A DNA stretch of 60,308 nucleotides from Terriglobia bacterium (lineage in GTDB: Bacteria; Acidobacteriota; Terriglobia; Terriglobales; Acidobacteriaceae). Positions 51,948 through 60,308 of this stretch are shown here, piece after piece (within the stretch, counting starts at the first letter, position 1; each line of letters begins with the position of its first letter). Below the pieces are notes generated by a model that was given only the letters and a program-made list of their open reading frames with translations, searched no databases and had not been told where the DNA came from. A program made the translations under genes and the position numbers. Location: contig JAIQGE010000024.1 in NCBI GenBank assembly GCA_020072815.1, forward strand, positions 1-60,308. The letters are read 5' to 3'.

Positions 51948-54302
51948 CTAGTACCTAAACAAATACGAAATCTTCACAAACACCTGCCGCCCGTCGTTGA
52001 GGAACTGATTCCGCGTGCGCAGCAGGCCGTCCGGGGTGGACGCCAGAGAGCGGTCCAGGTTCTGCAGGTTACTGTTGTAGCCCGCGTAGATGGCTGTGCC
52101 GGGGTTCAGCAGGTAGGTGAAAAGTACGTCGCCATTGAAGGACTTGGTGCTCTGCAGCGTGGTCAGTCCGGGATTAGCGATGGTGGTCACATACTGCCCG
52201 ATCAGGCGCAGGGAAAACTCCTTGGTGAACTGGTAATTCCACTTGGACCGGATGATGTGGTTGTTGAAGATGTTCAGGTTGGTGTTCTGGTCCCGCAACC
52301 GGACCATCAGGTAAGTGTTTTCCACCGTCAGGCCTTTGGCCGGGCGCACCACCGCGCGCGTGAAAGCTGTATTCTGGTAAGCCAGAATGGGCGGTCCGTT
52401 GCGTGGTACAAAGTTCGTCGCCGTGCCCCAATCCATCTCCAGGTCCAGGCTGATCCACTTGAAATATTGCGTCCCTGTTTCAACGCCGCCGACCATGTGC
52501 GCGTAGTCGCGGTTCGTGGCCAGGGTGGAAAAGTCCTGCGGCCGCAAACGTTCGTGTTCCCAATTGGCAAAGACATTGAAGAATGAACCGCGCTGGAAAT
52601 TCCATATGTACCCGGGATTCATCCCGTAGGCCAGGCGCGTGCCGTTGTGGTCCCACAGCGTCTGCTCGTAAACGCGCGGCCCGTGCGAGACAAAGTGCTT
52701 TCCGTCCGGATGCCAGGTGTAACTGCCAAAGTTGCTGAACCGCCGCAGGTCCGTGCGGTTTACGAAACCAAGGTCCGCATTGAATCCCTGGGCGATGTCC
52801 AGGTACATGGTATTGAATTCGATCTTGCGGGAGCTGCGTTCGGCATACACCTGGTAAGCCGGGCCGGCACGGCGGGTGCCGTCATTGAACTTGGTCTCAC
52901 TGGTCACGGCCTGGGCTTGCACCTGCCAATTCGGTCCGATTTTCATGCGACCGTCAACTCCACCGACCCGGTTGAAGCCCACCGAGCATTCGGTAAGCGT
53001 GCACGAACTGGCGGGCGCCGTATGCAGTTCGCGGTCCGTGTAAATCACGCCGATGCTGTTTCCCTGGCCAATCTCCCGGTTCAGACGAAATACGCCAAGG
53101 TTCGCGTTCTGCCCGGCAAGCGGGTCGGTGGCGATCACGTTTTTCCCCGGCGCGCGATCATTCGCCAGGAACGTCCCAATGGCCCACGGGCCGGTTTTGC
53201 CGGTAAGCCGCACGCCGTAGAGCGGGTCCACCACGCGGCGGGTGAAGACCAGATTCAGCGGCGTGGAAAAATAGCTGGAGTTTTCCTGGAAGAACGGGCG
53301 CTTCTCCGGGAAAAAGACTTCAAAGCGCTGGTTCACCGTGACCTGTGGATCGTCAGATTCAATCTGCCCGAAGTCCGGATTGATGGTCGTGTCCAGCACC
53401 AGGCTGTCTTTCAGCACGATCTTGGAATCCAGGCCTTCCTTGGGGGCCACATGCTTGCCGCTGAAGCGCGCTCCGGCTGGATCGCGCTGGTCCAGGTCGC
53501 GAAACGCTCCGATGGAACCGTAAGGCATGAATTGCATATTGCGGCCGGGTGAGATCTGCTCGAACGGCTTGTAGTCGCCTTCATGCACCAGCCATCCCTG
53601 CGACCGGCTGGAGTTTTCCGGATAGTAGGCGCGCTCGTTGTTGCGCGGCAGCACGCGCGCCAGGATGATCCCAAAGGTATGCGTCGGCGCGGGCTGAAAA
53701 CGCAGCGACTTGAACGGAATCTCAAATTCCAGAATGTAGCCCTGCCCGGTGATCTTGGTCATGGTGTGCCAGACGGTGTCAAAGGAATTGTCCGGTCCGT
53801 CCGTTTCTGAGAAAAGCCCGTCCTGCTGGATGCCGTATGGGTTGGCGTAAAACGCGTAAGCGTGGCGGTGGTCGTGAAAGGTATCCAGGAAGACCCCGCA
53901 CTGGTCGTCGTCATCAATCAGCTCGCGGCGAAGCATGCGTGCGCGCAGGAGCTGAGGCTGGCTGTCATGGGCCAGAAAAACCGCGTAAAAATTCTTGTCT
54001 GTATATCCCAGAAAGGCCTGCGTGCGCTGCGAAACCGGCGAACCATCTTTGGGGTCGCGCTGCAGGAACCCTTCCACCATGAGCATTTTGCGGGCTAGTT
54101 CGGTGGCCGGGACCATGCCCTCAAAGTCGCTGACTTTGGGCGCGTCCGTCAGCCGCGGGACGTCCTTGGAGCTTATTTCATTGGCCAGGCTGGGACGCGA
54201 GGGAGTGGGCGTTGGCGACGGCTGCTGCGCCATGACGGACGCCGCGAGCATGCTCAATAGCATGGCCCTGGCAAAACAAGCGAAGTCATGGAACTTCAAC
54301 AT
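51948..54302 (-). CDS. DUF5916-family outer-membrane-type protein
   Basis: This 784-residue protein has a signal peptide (about 1-25). A carbohydrate-binding-like beta domain (about 45-215) follows, with FLGYTDKNFYAVFLAHD and YILEFEIPFKSLRF. The DUF5916 region comes next (NPDFGQIESDDPQVTVNQ, FFPEKRPFFQENSSYF). The C-terminal half has alternating strands and ends in an aromatic residue (SYLFRY), as in outer-membrane barrels. Family members are found near sugar-use and peptidase genes; the function is unknown. The ATG at 54302 is preferred over a longer frame. Confidence 0.85.
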   Translation of the reverse strand: MLKFHDFACFARAMLLSMLAASVMAQQPSPTPTPSRPSLANEISSKDVPRLTDAPKVSDFEGMVPATELARKMLMVEGFLQRDPKDGSPVSQRTQAFLGYTDKNFYAVFLAHDSQPQLLRARMLRRELIDDDDQCGVFLDTFHDHRHAYAFYANPYGIQQDGLFSETDGPDNSFDTVWHTMTKITGQGYILEFEIPFKSLRFQPAPTHTFGIILARVLPRNNERAYYPENSSRSQGWLVHEGDYKPFEQISPGRNMQFMPYGSIGAFRDLDQRDPAGARFSGKHVAPKEGLDSKIVLKDSLVLDTTINPDFGQIESDDPQVTVNQRFEVFFPEKRPFFQENSSYFSTPLNLVFTRRVVDPLYGVRLTGKTGPWAIGTFLANDRAPGKNVIATDPLAGQNANLGVFRLNREIGQGNSIGVIYTDRELHTAPASSCTLTECSVGFNRVGGVDGRMKIGPNWQVQAQAVTSETKFNDGTRRAGPAYQVYAERSSRKIEFNTMYLDIAQGFNADLGFVNRTDLRRFSNFGSYTWHPDGKHFVSHGPRVYEQTLWDHNGTRLAYGMNPGYIWNFQRGSFFNVFANWEHERLRPQDFSTLATNRDYAHMVGGVETGTQYFKWISLDLEMDWGTATNFVPRNGPPILAYQNTAFTRAVVRPAKGLTVENTYLMVRLRDQNTNLNIFNNHIIRSKWNYQFTKEFSLRLIGQYVTTIANPGLTTLQSTKSFNGDVLFTYLLNPGTAIYAGYNSNLQNLDRSLASTPDGLLRTRNQFLNDGRQVFVKISYLFRY

Positions 54303-54489
54303 GTCGATTTTCTCTGGGCAACCGGATCCAGCCAAGAACGCGAGGGTACCCGCCCCGGAATCTTAGGCTGTTTAGACTTTCACTGGAGCAGAAGGTTAGA
54401 ATTCATCGCCGCTTCAGGTCAAGCCGTCGCGTACAAGGCTGATTACGGCGGAAGAACGCTCAGGGTTTCCAGAATTTGCCCTGAATCGC

Positions 54490-55530
<1,041 letters not shown>

Positions 55531-55600
55531 TTTGGCGATGGTAAAGCGAAATGGAAAAAAAGGGAAGGAGGGAAAATCGGCAGCGGCCGTTCATCGCAAA

Positions 55601-57049
55601 TTACTTCGTCTGGCTCAGCCCCTGGACAATTCGCTGGAACCCCGGGTCGCCGGACAGCGGCTGCAACTCGGGGTCCTGCGTCAAAGTCTCTGGGCGCTTG
55701 ATGCCCCGCTTCACGGCCTCTTCCAGGGCCTTCAAGGCAGCTTTTTTGTTGCCGGCGCGAACCTGAGCTTCGGCCAGCAGCAGTACCGGCCAAGCCTGGT
55801 CCGGAGCCACCTCAGCCATCAGCTCGAAGTAAGTTTGCGCGGCCGCCAGACGGTTGTTGCGGAATTCGTCCTGCCCGGCCTCAATGCCCTGGATCCAGAG
55901 CTGGTTGAAGGCCCGCATGAAGACCGGGTGAGTTATTGACTTGGCCTGTCGCCGCAGGTCCGCAAACGCTGACGCAATATGTTGCGTCAATCGCATCTGT
56001 TCCTCGGCAGACGCCTGGCCAAGCTGGCTGATCTCGCCGCTGGTGACGGCGGTGAGGGACGCCTGTTTTTCAATTTCCTGCTGCTCGTCGCGGACAGCCT
56101 TTTTCAAGGCTTTCGAGTTCTTCAACGCGGCCAGCGCGCTTTCGTATTGCGTTACGTCCTCCAGGCCCTTGAAATCCACGGCCAAAGACCGCAGCGCATA
56201 GAACTGGAGCATGGTATCGCCGCGTTGTTCCGCTTGCGCCGCCTCGGCTCGCGTCTTGTCCAGCAGCCGATGGACGAACGCCGTGTCAGGCTTCTTTGTG
56301 CCGGCTTGCATGGCTTTCAATTCAAGCCATTCGACGGCGTCTTCCACCACATCGGGCGGGGCCCACTGATGCGGACCGGGATAGATCTTCACCTTGAACG
56401 CTGCTCCTTGTTCTTCTTTCTTTTTTCGCAGCGCAAGGACTTCAGGAAGATTGAAGTCAGCATCTCCGGCGGCCGCGTAGTAAACGAAGCGGTCATTCGC
56501 CGGCGGGCTGCTCTGTTTTGCGGGATAAGTTGCTCCCTGGGCGATGACTCCGGCCACCGCGCAGGTGTAGCAGTACAGTGCAAATGACGTTGCGAAGCGT
56601 GCGCCACCAGACAGGCCGGTGGTGTAGACCCGGTCCTTGTCAATCGCAAAACGGTGATGCGTGTCCTGCCAGACCGCCTGGGCAGCGGCCGCTTCCTGTG
56701 CGCTTGGGCCGTTCTTGGCGTTGTTGGAACCCACAACAATGTAGCCATACTTCTCCGCCGCGTCCTTATACAGCTCCACCGGGACCCTGCCGTGGGCAAA
56801 AGGATCAAACGCGTAGATGATCGGCCAACGGCGGTCAGCGAAATATTGCGAGGGCAGGTACAACGCGTAGCTCTGCGATGGATCGCCAGCGCACGGCACG
56901 CTGTTGACCACGGTGCCGCGGGCCTTGACTGGATCAAGGCTGGCAGTGGGCTGGGCTTGCGCTGCCACAACGCCGGCCATGCACACGACAAGCGCCAGCG
57001 TCGCGAAACGCCGACATTCCGTCAGCTTGCGGCTCTCTGAGTAGGGCAC
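55601..57049 (-). CDS. Secreted alpha/beta-hydrolase with C-terminal helical region
   Basis: This 482-residue protein has a signal peptide (about 10-33). An alpha/beta-hydrolase (esterase/poly-hydroxybutyrate depolymerase-like) domain follows, with nucleophile Ser147 in GLSGG. Likely partner residues are Asp in AAAGDADFN and His in YPGPHQW. From about residue 260 the chain is helical with TPR-like pairs (AQTYFELMAEVAPDQAWPVL, AGNKKAALKALEEAVKRG). It may act on an extracellular ester; the substrate is unknown. The start is GTG 57049. It is divergent from the next gene across 145 bases. Confidence 0.78.
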   Translation of the reverse strand: MPYSESRKLTECRRFATLALVVCMAGVVAAQAQPTASLDPVKARGTVVNSVPCAGDPSQSYALYLPSQYFADRRWPIIYAFDPFAHGRVPVELYKDAAEKYGYIVVGSNNAKNGPSAQEAAAAQAVWQDTHHRFAIDKDRVYTTGLSGGARFATSFALYCYTCAVAGVIAQGATYPAKQSSPPANDRFVYYAAAGDADFNLPEVLALRKKKEEQGAAFKVKIYPGPHQWAPPDVVEDAVEWLELKAMQAGTKKPDTAFVHRLLDKTRAEAAQAEQRGDTMLQFYALRSLAVDFKGLEDVTQYESALAALKNSKALKKAVRDEQQEIEKQASLTAVTSGEISQLGQASAEEQMRLTQHIASAFADLRRQAKSITHPVFMRAFNQLWIQGIEAGQDEFRNNRLAAAQTYFELMAEVAPDQAWPVLLLAEAQVRAGNKKAALKALEEAVKRGIKRPETLTQDPELQPLSGDPGFQRIVQGLSQTK

Positions 57050-57194
57050 GGTGGGCGTAATTGTATCTTCCTGAACTGATTTAGACGTTGCACGTGAACG
57101 TTTGCCTCACTTCCACAGCTGGTTTTTCCGCAAGCGATGCCAAACTCGTCCGGCGCACGTCTAAGGGTGAAGGACCTGCCCAGGGAGTCTCGCT

Positions 57195-58565
57195 TTGATC
57201 AAACGATGGTTGGCCGCCGCGGCGCTCGCGGCGATTTCATTCAGCGGCCCAGCAAATTACGCGCGGGCCATGGACCGGGCCCGCTTCATTGAGCTCAATA
57301 AGCAAGGCCGCGAGCTGGCCAAGAAAAAGGATTGGAAAGGCCTTCGCGAAGTCCTCACGGAAATTGGCAAGGAACTGCCCGCGCCAACGCCCAACTACAT
57401 GCTGCGCGTGGCCTCAGCGGAGGCGCATCTGGGCCACAACAAAGAAGCGCTACGCTGGCTGGAGCGCTACGCAGCCATGGGTCTGACCTACGACGTGGCC
57501 AGTGACGACGACCTCAAGCCGCTGCTCGCGGAGCCGGGCTGGCCGAAGCTTGCAGCGCAGATGAAAGACAAGTCGCGCCGCATCACGCTGGCGGAACAAG
57601 TCTGCACGCTGCCTATCGCCGACCTGATGCCTGAGGACATCACCTTTCAGCCGGCTTCCGACGCCAAAACTCCCGGCGACTTTTTTGTCTCCAGCATTCG
57701 GCGCCATTCGCTTTTACGCGTTACGCTTCCCCAGCACGACGCGAAAGAATGCGGCCTGAAAGAGCTGCCGCTTGAGGACCAGGCCAAACGCTGGCCGGTG
57801 CTGGCGGTCACGTCCGCTCCGCGAAACAACGCGCTGTGGATGACCGCAGCCGCCATGTACGGCTTCACCGGATTCCCGAAAGAGGACGAAGGCAAGAGCG
57901 TGCTCTTGGAAGTGGACGCAGCCAGCGGAAAAATACTGCGCCGGTTTGATCTGGATTCGGGCGGGCCGTCCGTGCTGGGTGATATGTCGGTTTCGCCAGA
58001 CGGCGTGGTCTATGTAACTGACAGCCGCGGCGGCGGCGTTTACCGCCTGCAGGGCAAATCAGAAAACGCCAAACTTGAGGCCGTTGCGGGCGGGTTCTTT
58101 TCTCCGCAGACTCCCGTCCTGGCGCGCGATGGCCACCGGTTGCTGGTCCCCGACTATTCCGTGGGAATCGCGGTGATTGATTTAGCGGCCAACAGCAAAA
58201 ACAAGATCACCTATCTGGAGCATCCGGAGAGCATTGCCGTGACCGGTCTGGACGGCCTGCTGCTTTCCGGCGATTCGCTCATCGGCATTCAGAACGGCAC
58301 GGATCCTGAGCGCATTGTGCGTTTTCATCTTGATCGCCGGCAAACGCGCATTGTGTCCGCGGAAATCATTGAGCAGTCCACGGAGAGGCTGGGGGAACCC
58401 ACGCATGCCACTGCGGCCGGCGGATGGATTTACGTGATCGCCAACGTGGGCTGGAACAAGGTGGATGACCACGGCCAGCTCAAAGAAGGTCAGAGTTTCA
58501 GCGCGCCCGTGCTGTTGCGCTTTCGCGACCACGGCCGGAGAAAGACGCCGGCAGCCGCGAAATAA
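57195..58565 (+). CDS. Secreted TPR / beta-propeller protein
   Basis: This 456-residue protein has a signal peptide (1-25, ending ARA). A short TPR-like helical region (26-120, with RVASAEAHLGHNKEALRWLE) comes next. A six-bladed-propeller-like domain (about 150-445) follows, with SVSPDGVVYVTDSRGGGVYR and ILRRFDLDSGG, similar in kind to SMP-30/gluconolactonase or NHL folds. It may be a binding or lactonase-like protein. It starts at TTG 57195, with AGGGAG upstream. Confidence 0.75.
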   Translation: MIKRWLAAAALAAISFSGPANYARAMDRARFIELNKQGRELAKKKDWKGLREVLTEIGKELPAPTPNYMLRVASAEAHLGHNKEALRWLERYAAMGLTYDVASDDDLKPLLAEPGWPKLAAQMKDKSRRITLAEQVCTLPIADLMPEDITFQPASDAKTPGDFFVSSIRRHSLLRVTLPQHDAKECGLKELPLEDQAKRWPVLAVTSAPRNNALWMTAAAMYGFTGFPKEDEGKSVLLEVDAASGKILRRFDLDSGGPSVLGDMSVSPDGVVYVTDSRGGGVYRLQGKSENAKLEAVAGGFFSPQTPVLARDGHRLLVPDYSVGIAVIDLAANSKNKITYLEHPESIAVTGLDGLLLSGDSLIGIQNGTDPERIVRFHLDRRQTRIVSAEIIEQSTERLGEPTHATAAGGWIYVIANVGWNKVDDHGQLKEGQSFSAPVLLRFRDHGRRKTPAAAK

Positions 58566-58589
58566 GCCTCGGAGAGGACGAGCGGCAGA

Positions 58590-59738
58590 TCAATTCTTGC
58601 TGGCGACTATCTTTTCCTCCAGCTGTTTGAGCTGGGCGGTAAGTTTGTCAGCGTCAGGCGCGCCCGGCACCAGGGCCAGGTACTCGCGCAACTGCTGCGC
58701 CGCGCCTTGATAATCCTGTTTGTGCGTCAGGATGTTGCACAGCAGCAAAGCCACGTCAGGATGCCGGTGTTCCACGTCCAGGGTCTTGTACCGGCGCGCA
58801 CTTTCTTCAGCAGCGCCGTCCTTTCCCAGGTTGTAGTTGGCCACGGCGTTATAAAAATAGGTGGCCGGGTAAGCCGCGGCATTTAACTGGATCACCTGTC
58901 CGGTGAATTGCGCCGCCTCTGGCCAGTTTTTCTCCTGCATGGCGATAATCGCCAGCCCGAAATGGGGATTCACGTACTGGGCATCGGCGAAGATCGCTTT
59001 CATGTAGTCTTCGCGGGCCTGCTGCAGGTGGCCTTGCTCCTGGTGAACGTCTCCCAGGCTGGACCAGGCGGACGCATACTGGGGATAAATCTTTACGGCC
59101 TTATTCAGCTCCTTTTCTGCTTCATCAAATTTCTTTCTCTCAACCGCCCGCTCCCCTTTTTCAAAAGACTGTTTGGCATCTTTGGGAGCAGCCATGCTGG
59201 TCAGGCTGATGGTGGAGCCTTTCGCGCCTCCCATGCGCTTCAGAATAATCGTGCCGACTTCATAACGCGTGTCCTCGCGCGAAGGGAGCATGACCGTGGT
59301 GGACTGAAACCCGGCACGCGCGGCACGGAACTCGCAGCCGGCCAAATCCACCGGGCGACGGCTTCCGGTGGAGGAGCTGACCCGCGGCGCGGAATTGGGG
59401 GAGCTCTGGATGCCATTCTCGCTCGCGTCCTGGAACGTGGGATTTACTCCCAGCTGAATCTCGAACTGTCCTTTGAAGTCGGTGTAACCTTCGCGCCGCG
59501 CCACACCGTTGCACACGCGCTCAATGGCCACCGGTTCTCCCGGCGAGCTTCCGCCTTCCATGAGGACTTTTCCGGAAATGAATATCGGCTGGATCGAAGG
59601 GTCAACCGTGGTGGGAGTGCGGGGCGTGTTGGTCCGGCCACCGCCGCCGCCGGGCGGACGGCCTTGCGTCCATGCCGTGGACAGCCCGCAGAAAACAATC
59701 ATGCACCAAATCCCGAAGCGAGAGGAGCTGGAACCCAT
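58590..59738 (-). CDS. Secreted CarboxypepD_reg and TPR protein
   Basis: This 382-residue protein has a signal peptide (about 1-25). A Gly/Pro/Thr-rich linker follows. A transthyretin-like (CarboxypepD_reg) domain (about 50-170) contains PIFISGKVLMEGG and GYTDFKGQFEIQLG. Four to five TPR repeats follow (about 195-370), including AERAV-type and ASAWSSLGDVHQEQGHLQQA units. It is probably a periplasmic or surface scaffold. The ATG at 59738 follows GGAGGGCAC; a longer frame to 59807 is less likely. Confidence 0.82.
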   Translation of the reverse strand: MGSSSSRFGIWCMIVFCGLSTAWTQGRPPGGGGGRTNTPRTPTTVDPSIQPIFISGKVLMEGGSSPGEPVAIERVCNGVARREGYTDFKGQFEIQLGVNPTFQDASENGIQSSPNSAPRVSSSTGSRRPVDLAGCEFRAARAGFQSTTVMLPSREDTRYEVGTIILKRMGGAKGSTISLTSMAAPKDAKQSFEKGERAVERKKFDEAEKELNKAVKIYPQYASAWSSLGDVHQEQGHLQQAREDYMKAIFADAQYVNPHFGLAIIAMQEKNWPEAAQFTGQVIQLNAAAYPATYFYNAVANYNLGKDGAAEESARRYKTLDVEHRHPDVALLLCNILTHKQDYQGAAQQLREYLALVPGAPDADKLTAQLKQLEEKIVASKN

Positions 59739-59914
59739 ATGTGCCCTCCAGACGGTGGCTTGGGCAGGCCTTTGGCCCCCGGAATTGGCGGCCCGCGCAA
59801 GACACAATGGTACGTCCTTTGCGGCCCAATGTCTTTGAAAATTGCAAGAAAATGGCAGACAACCAAAGATGCCCTCAAGATGTCTAATGCCTGCTTTTCG
59901 CTGCGGCCGGCGGG

Positions 59915-60124
59915 CTATTTGGGTTCCCGGCCCACTCCGATTTCGGCTACAACTTCCTGGCCCAGAAGCTTGCTGCCGTCGTAGAGGACTTCAATCACGC
60001 GAGCGCGCGTGACGCGCGCACTGGCCATGGCGGTGGGCAACTCCAAGGTGGGAAACACGCCCACCATCTCCCATTTATTTTCTCCGGCTGGTACCCAGAG
60101 CTCGTACTGTTTCCACCTGGCCAT
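59915..60124 (-). CDS. Small conserved-looking hypothetical protein
   Basis: This 69-residue protein opens MARWKQYELWVPAGENKWE and has alternating beta and helix segments (VIEVLYDGSKLLGQEVVAEI). No domain is recognised. The ATG at 60124 with GGAAGCGAG upstream is favoured over an earlier ATG at 60190, which adds a hydrophobic head of low support. The last 118 bases of the window hold nothing I can name. Confidence 0.6.
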   Translation of the reverse strand: MARWKQYELWVPAGENKWEMVGVFPTLELPTAMASARVTRARVIEVLYDGSKLLGQEVVAEIGVGREPK

Positions 60125-60308
60125 AACGCTCGCTTCCTGAAGAAATGCCCTTTCACTTTCTGAAAAGAAAACGAACCACAAAAGACACAACGGACCCCGT
60201 AAGCGCGTAACCGCAAAAAAACTCGCTTGGTGGACCTTGTGTGACCCTGGTGGTTAATTCTTACGGAAGCTCCGCCCGAGGTGGCGAAGCTGCACGTCTT
60301 TAGTCTCC

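Overview
The window is a GC-rich bacterial chromosome segment, most likely from the Acidobacteriota (Terriglobia / Koribacter-like). I infer this from protein-level resemblance, the zinc-ribbon insertion in RpoB, the load of secreted CarboxypepD_reg, DUF4097, DUF5916 and TPR proteins, and several families of intergenic palindromes. No 16S gene is present, so the lineage is an inference.

Region 1 (1-14590) is the classic tuf-rpmG-tRNA-Trp-secE-nusG-rplKAJL-rpoBC block, all on the + strand, closed by a strong intrinsic terminator. Its spacers carry palindromic repeats. Region 2 (14601-16600) is a small accessory island: a stand-alone TIR-like protein, then an XRE/ribbon-helix-helix pair divergent from two small orphan ORFs across an operator-rich promoter. 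Region 3 (16650-24507) holds a YihY-type membrane protein, pyruvate kinase, a rhomboid protease coupled to an M28 peptidase, a LysW-like acidic zinc ribbon leading two small secreted proteins, and ribosomal protein S1. Region 4 (24881-29121) holds a HIT protein, a palindromic element with a GIY-YIG remnant split by an IS110-family (IS1111-like) insertion with a probable guide-RNA region, and a secreted lectin-like protein of seven cyanovirin-N-type half repeats.

Region 5 (29218-39303) contains ligA, a lipid kinase, a YdjM-type membrane hydrolase, a DUF6580 protein, a radical-SAM/SPASM relative that has lost its radical-SAM cysteines, a VTT membrane protein, tandem acyl carrier proteins with fabF, and an M23 peptidase. 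Region 6 (39376-43363, - strand) is an apparent envelope-response operon: ECF sigma, membrane anti-sigma with HEAT-type repeats, DUF4097 protein and PDZ protein. Region 7 (43663-50300, - strand) is a housekeeping run: rplI, rpsR, rpsF, pth, rplY, prs, tRNA-Gln and ispE. Region 8 (50558-60124) holds ruvB among secreted proteins of poorly known function.

The items most worth a second look are the seven-half-repeat lectin, the cysteine-less radical-SAM protein, the IS nested in a palindrome with its candidate guide RNA, the TIR and RHH/XRE island, and the sigma/HEAT-anti-sigma operon.
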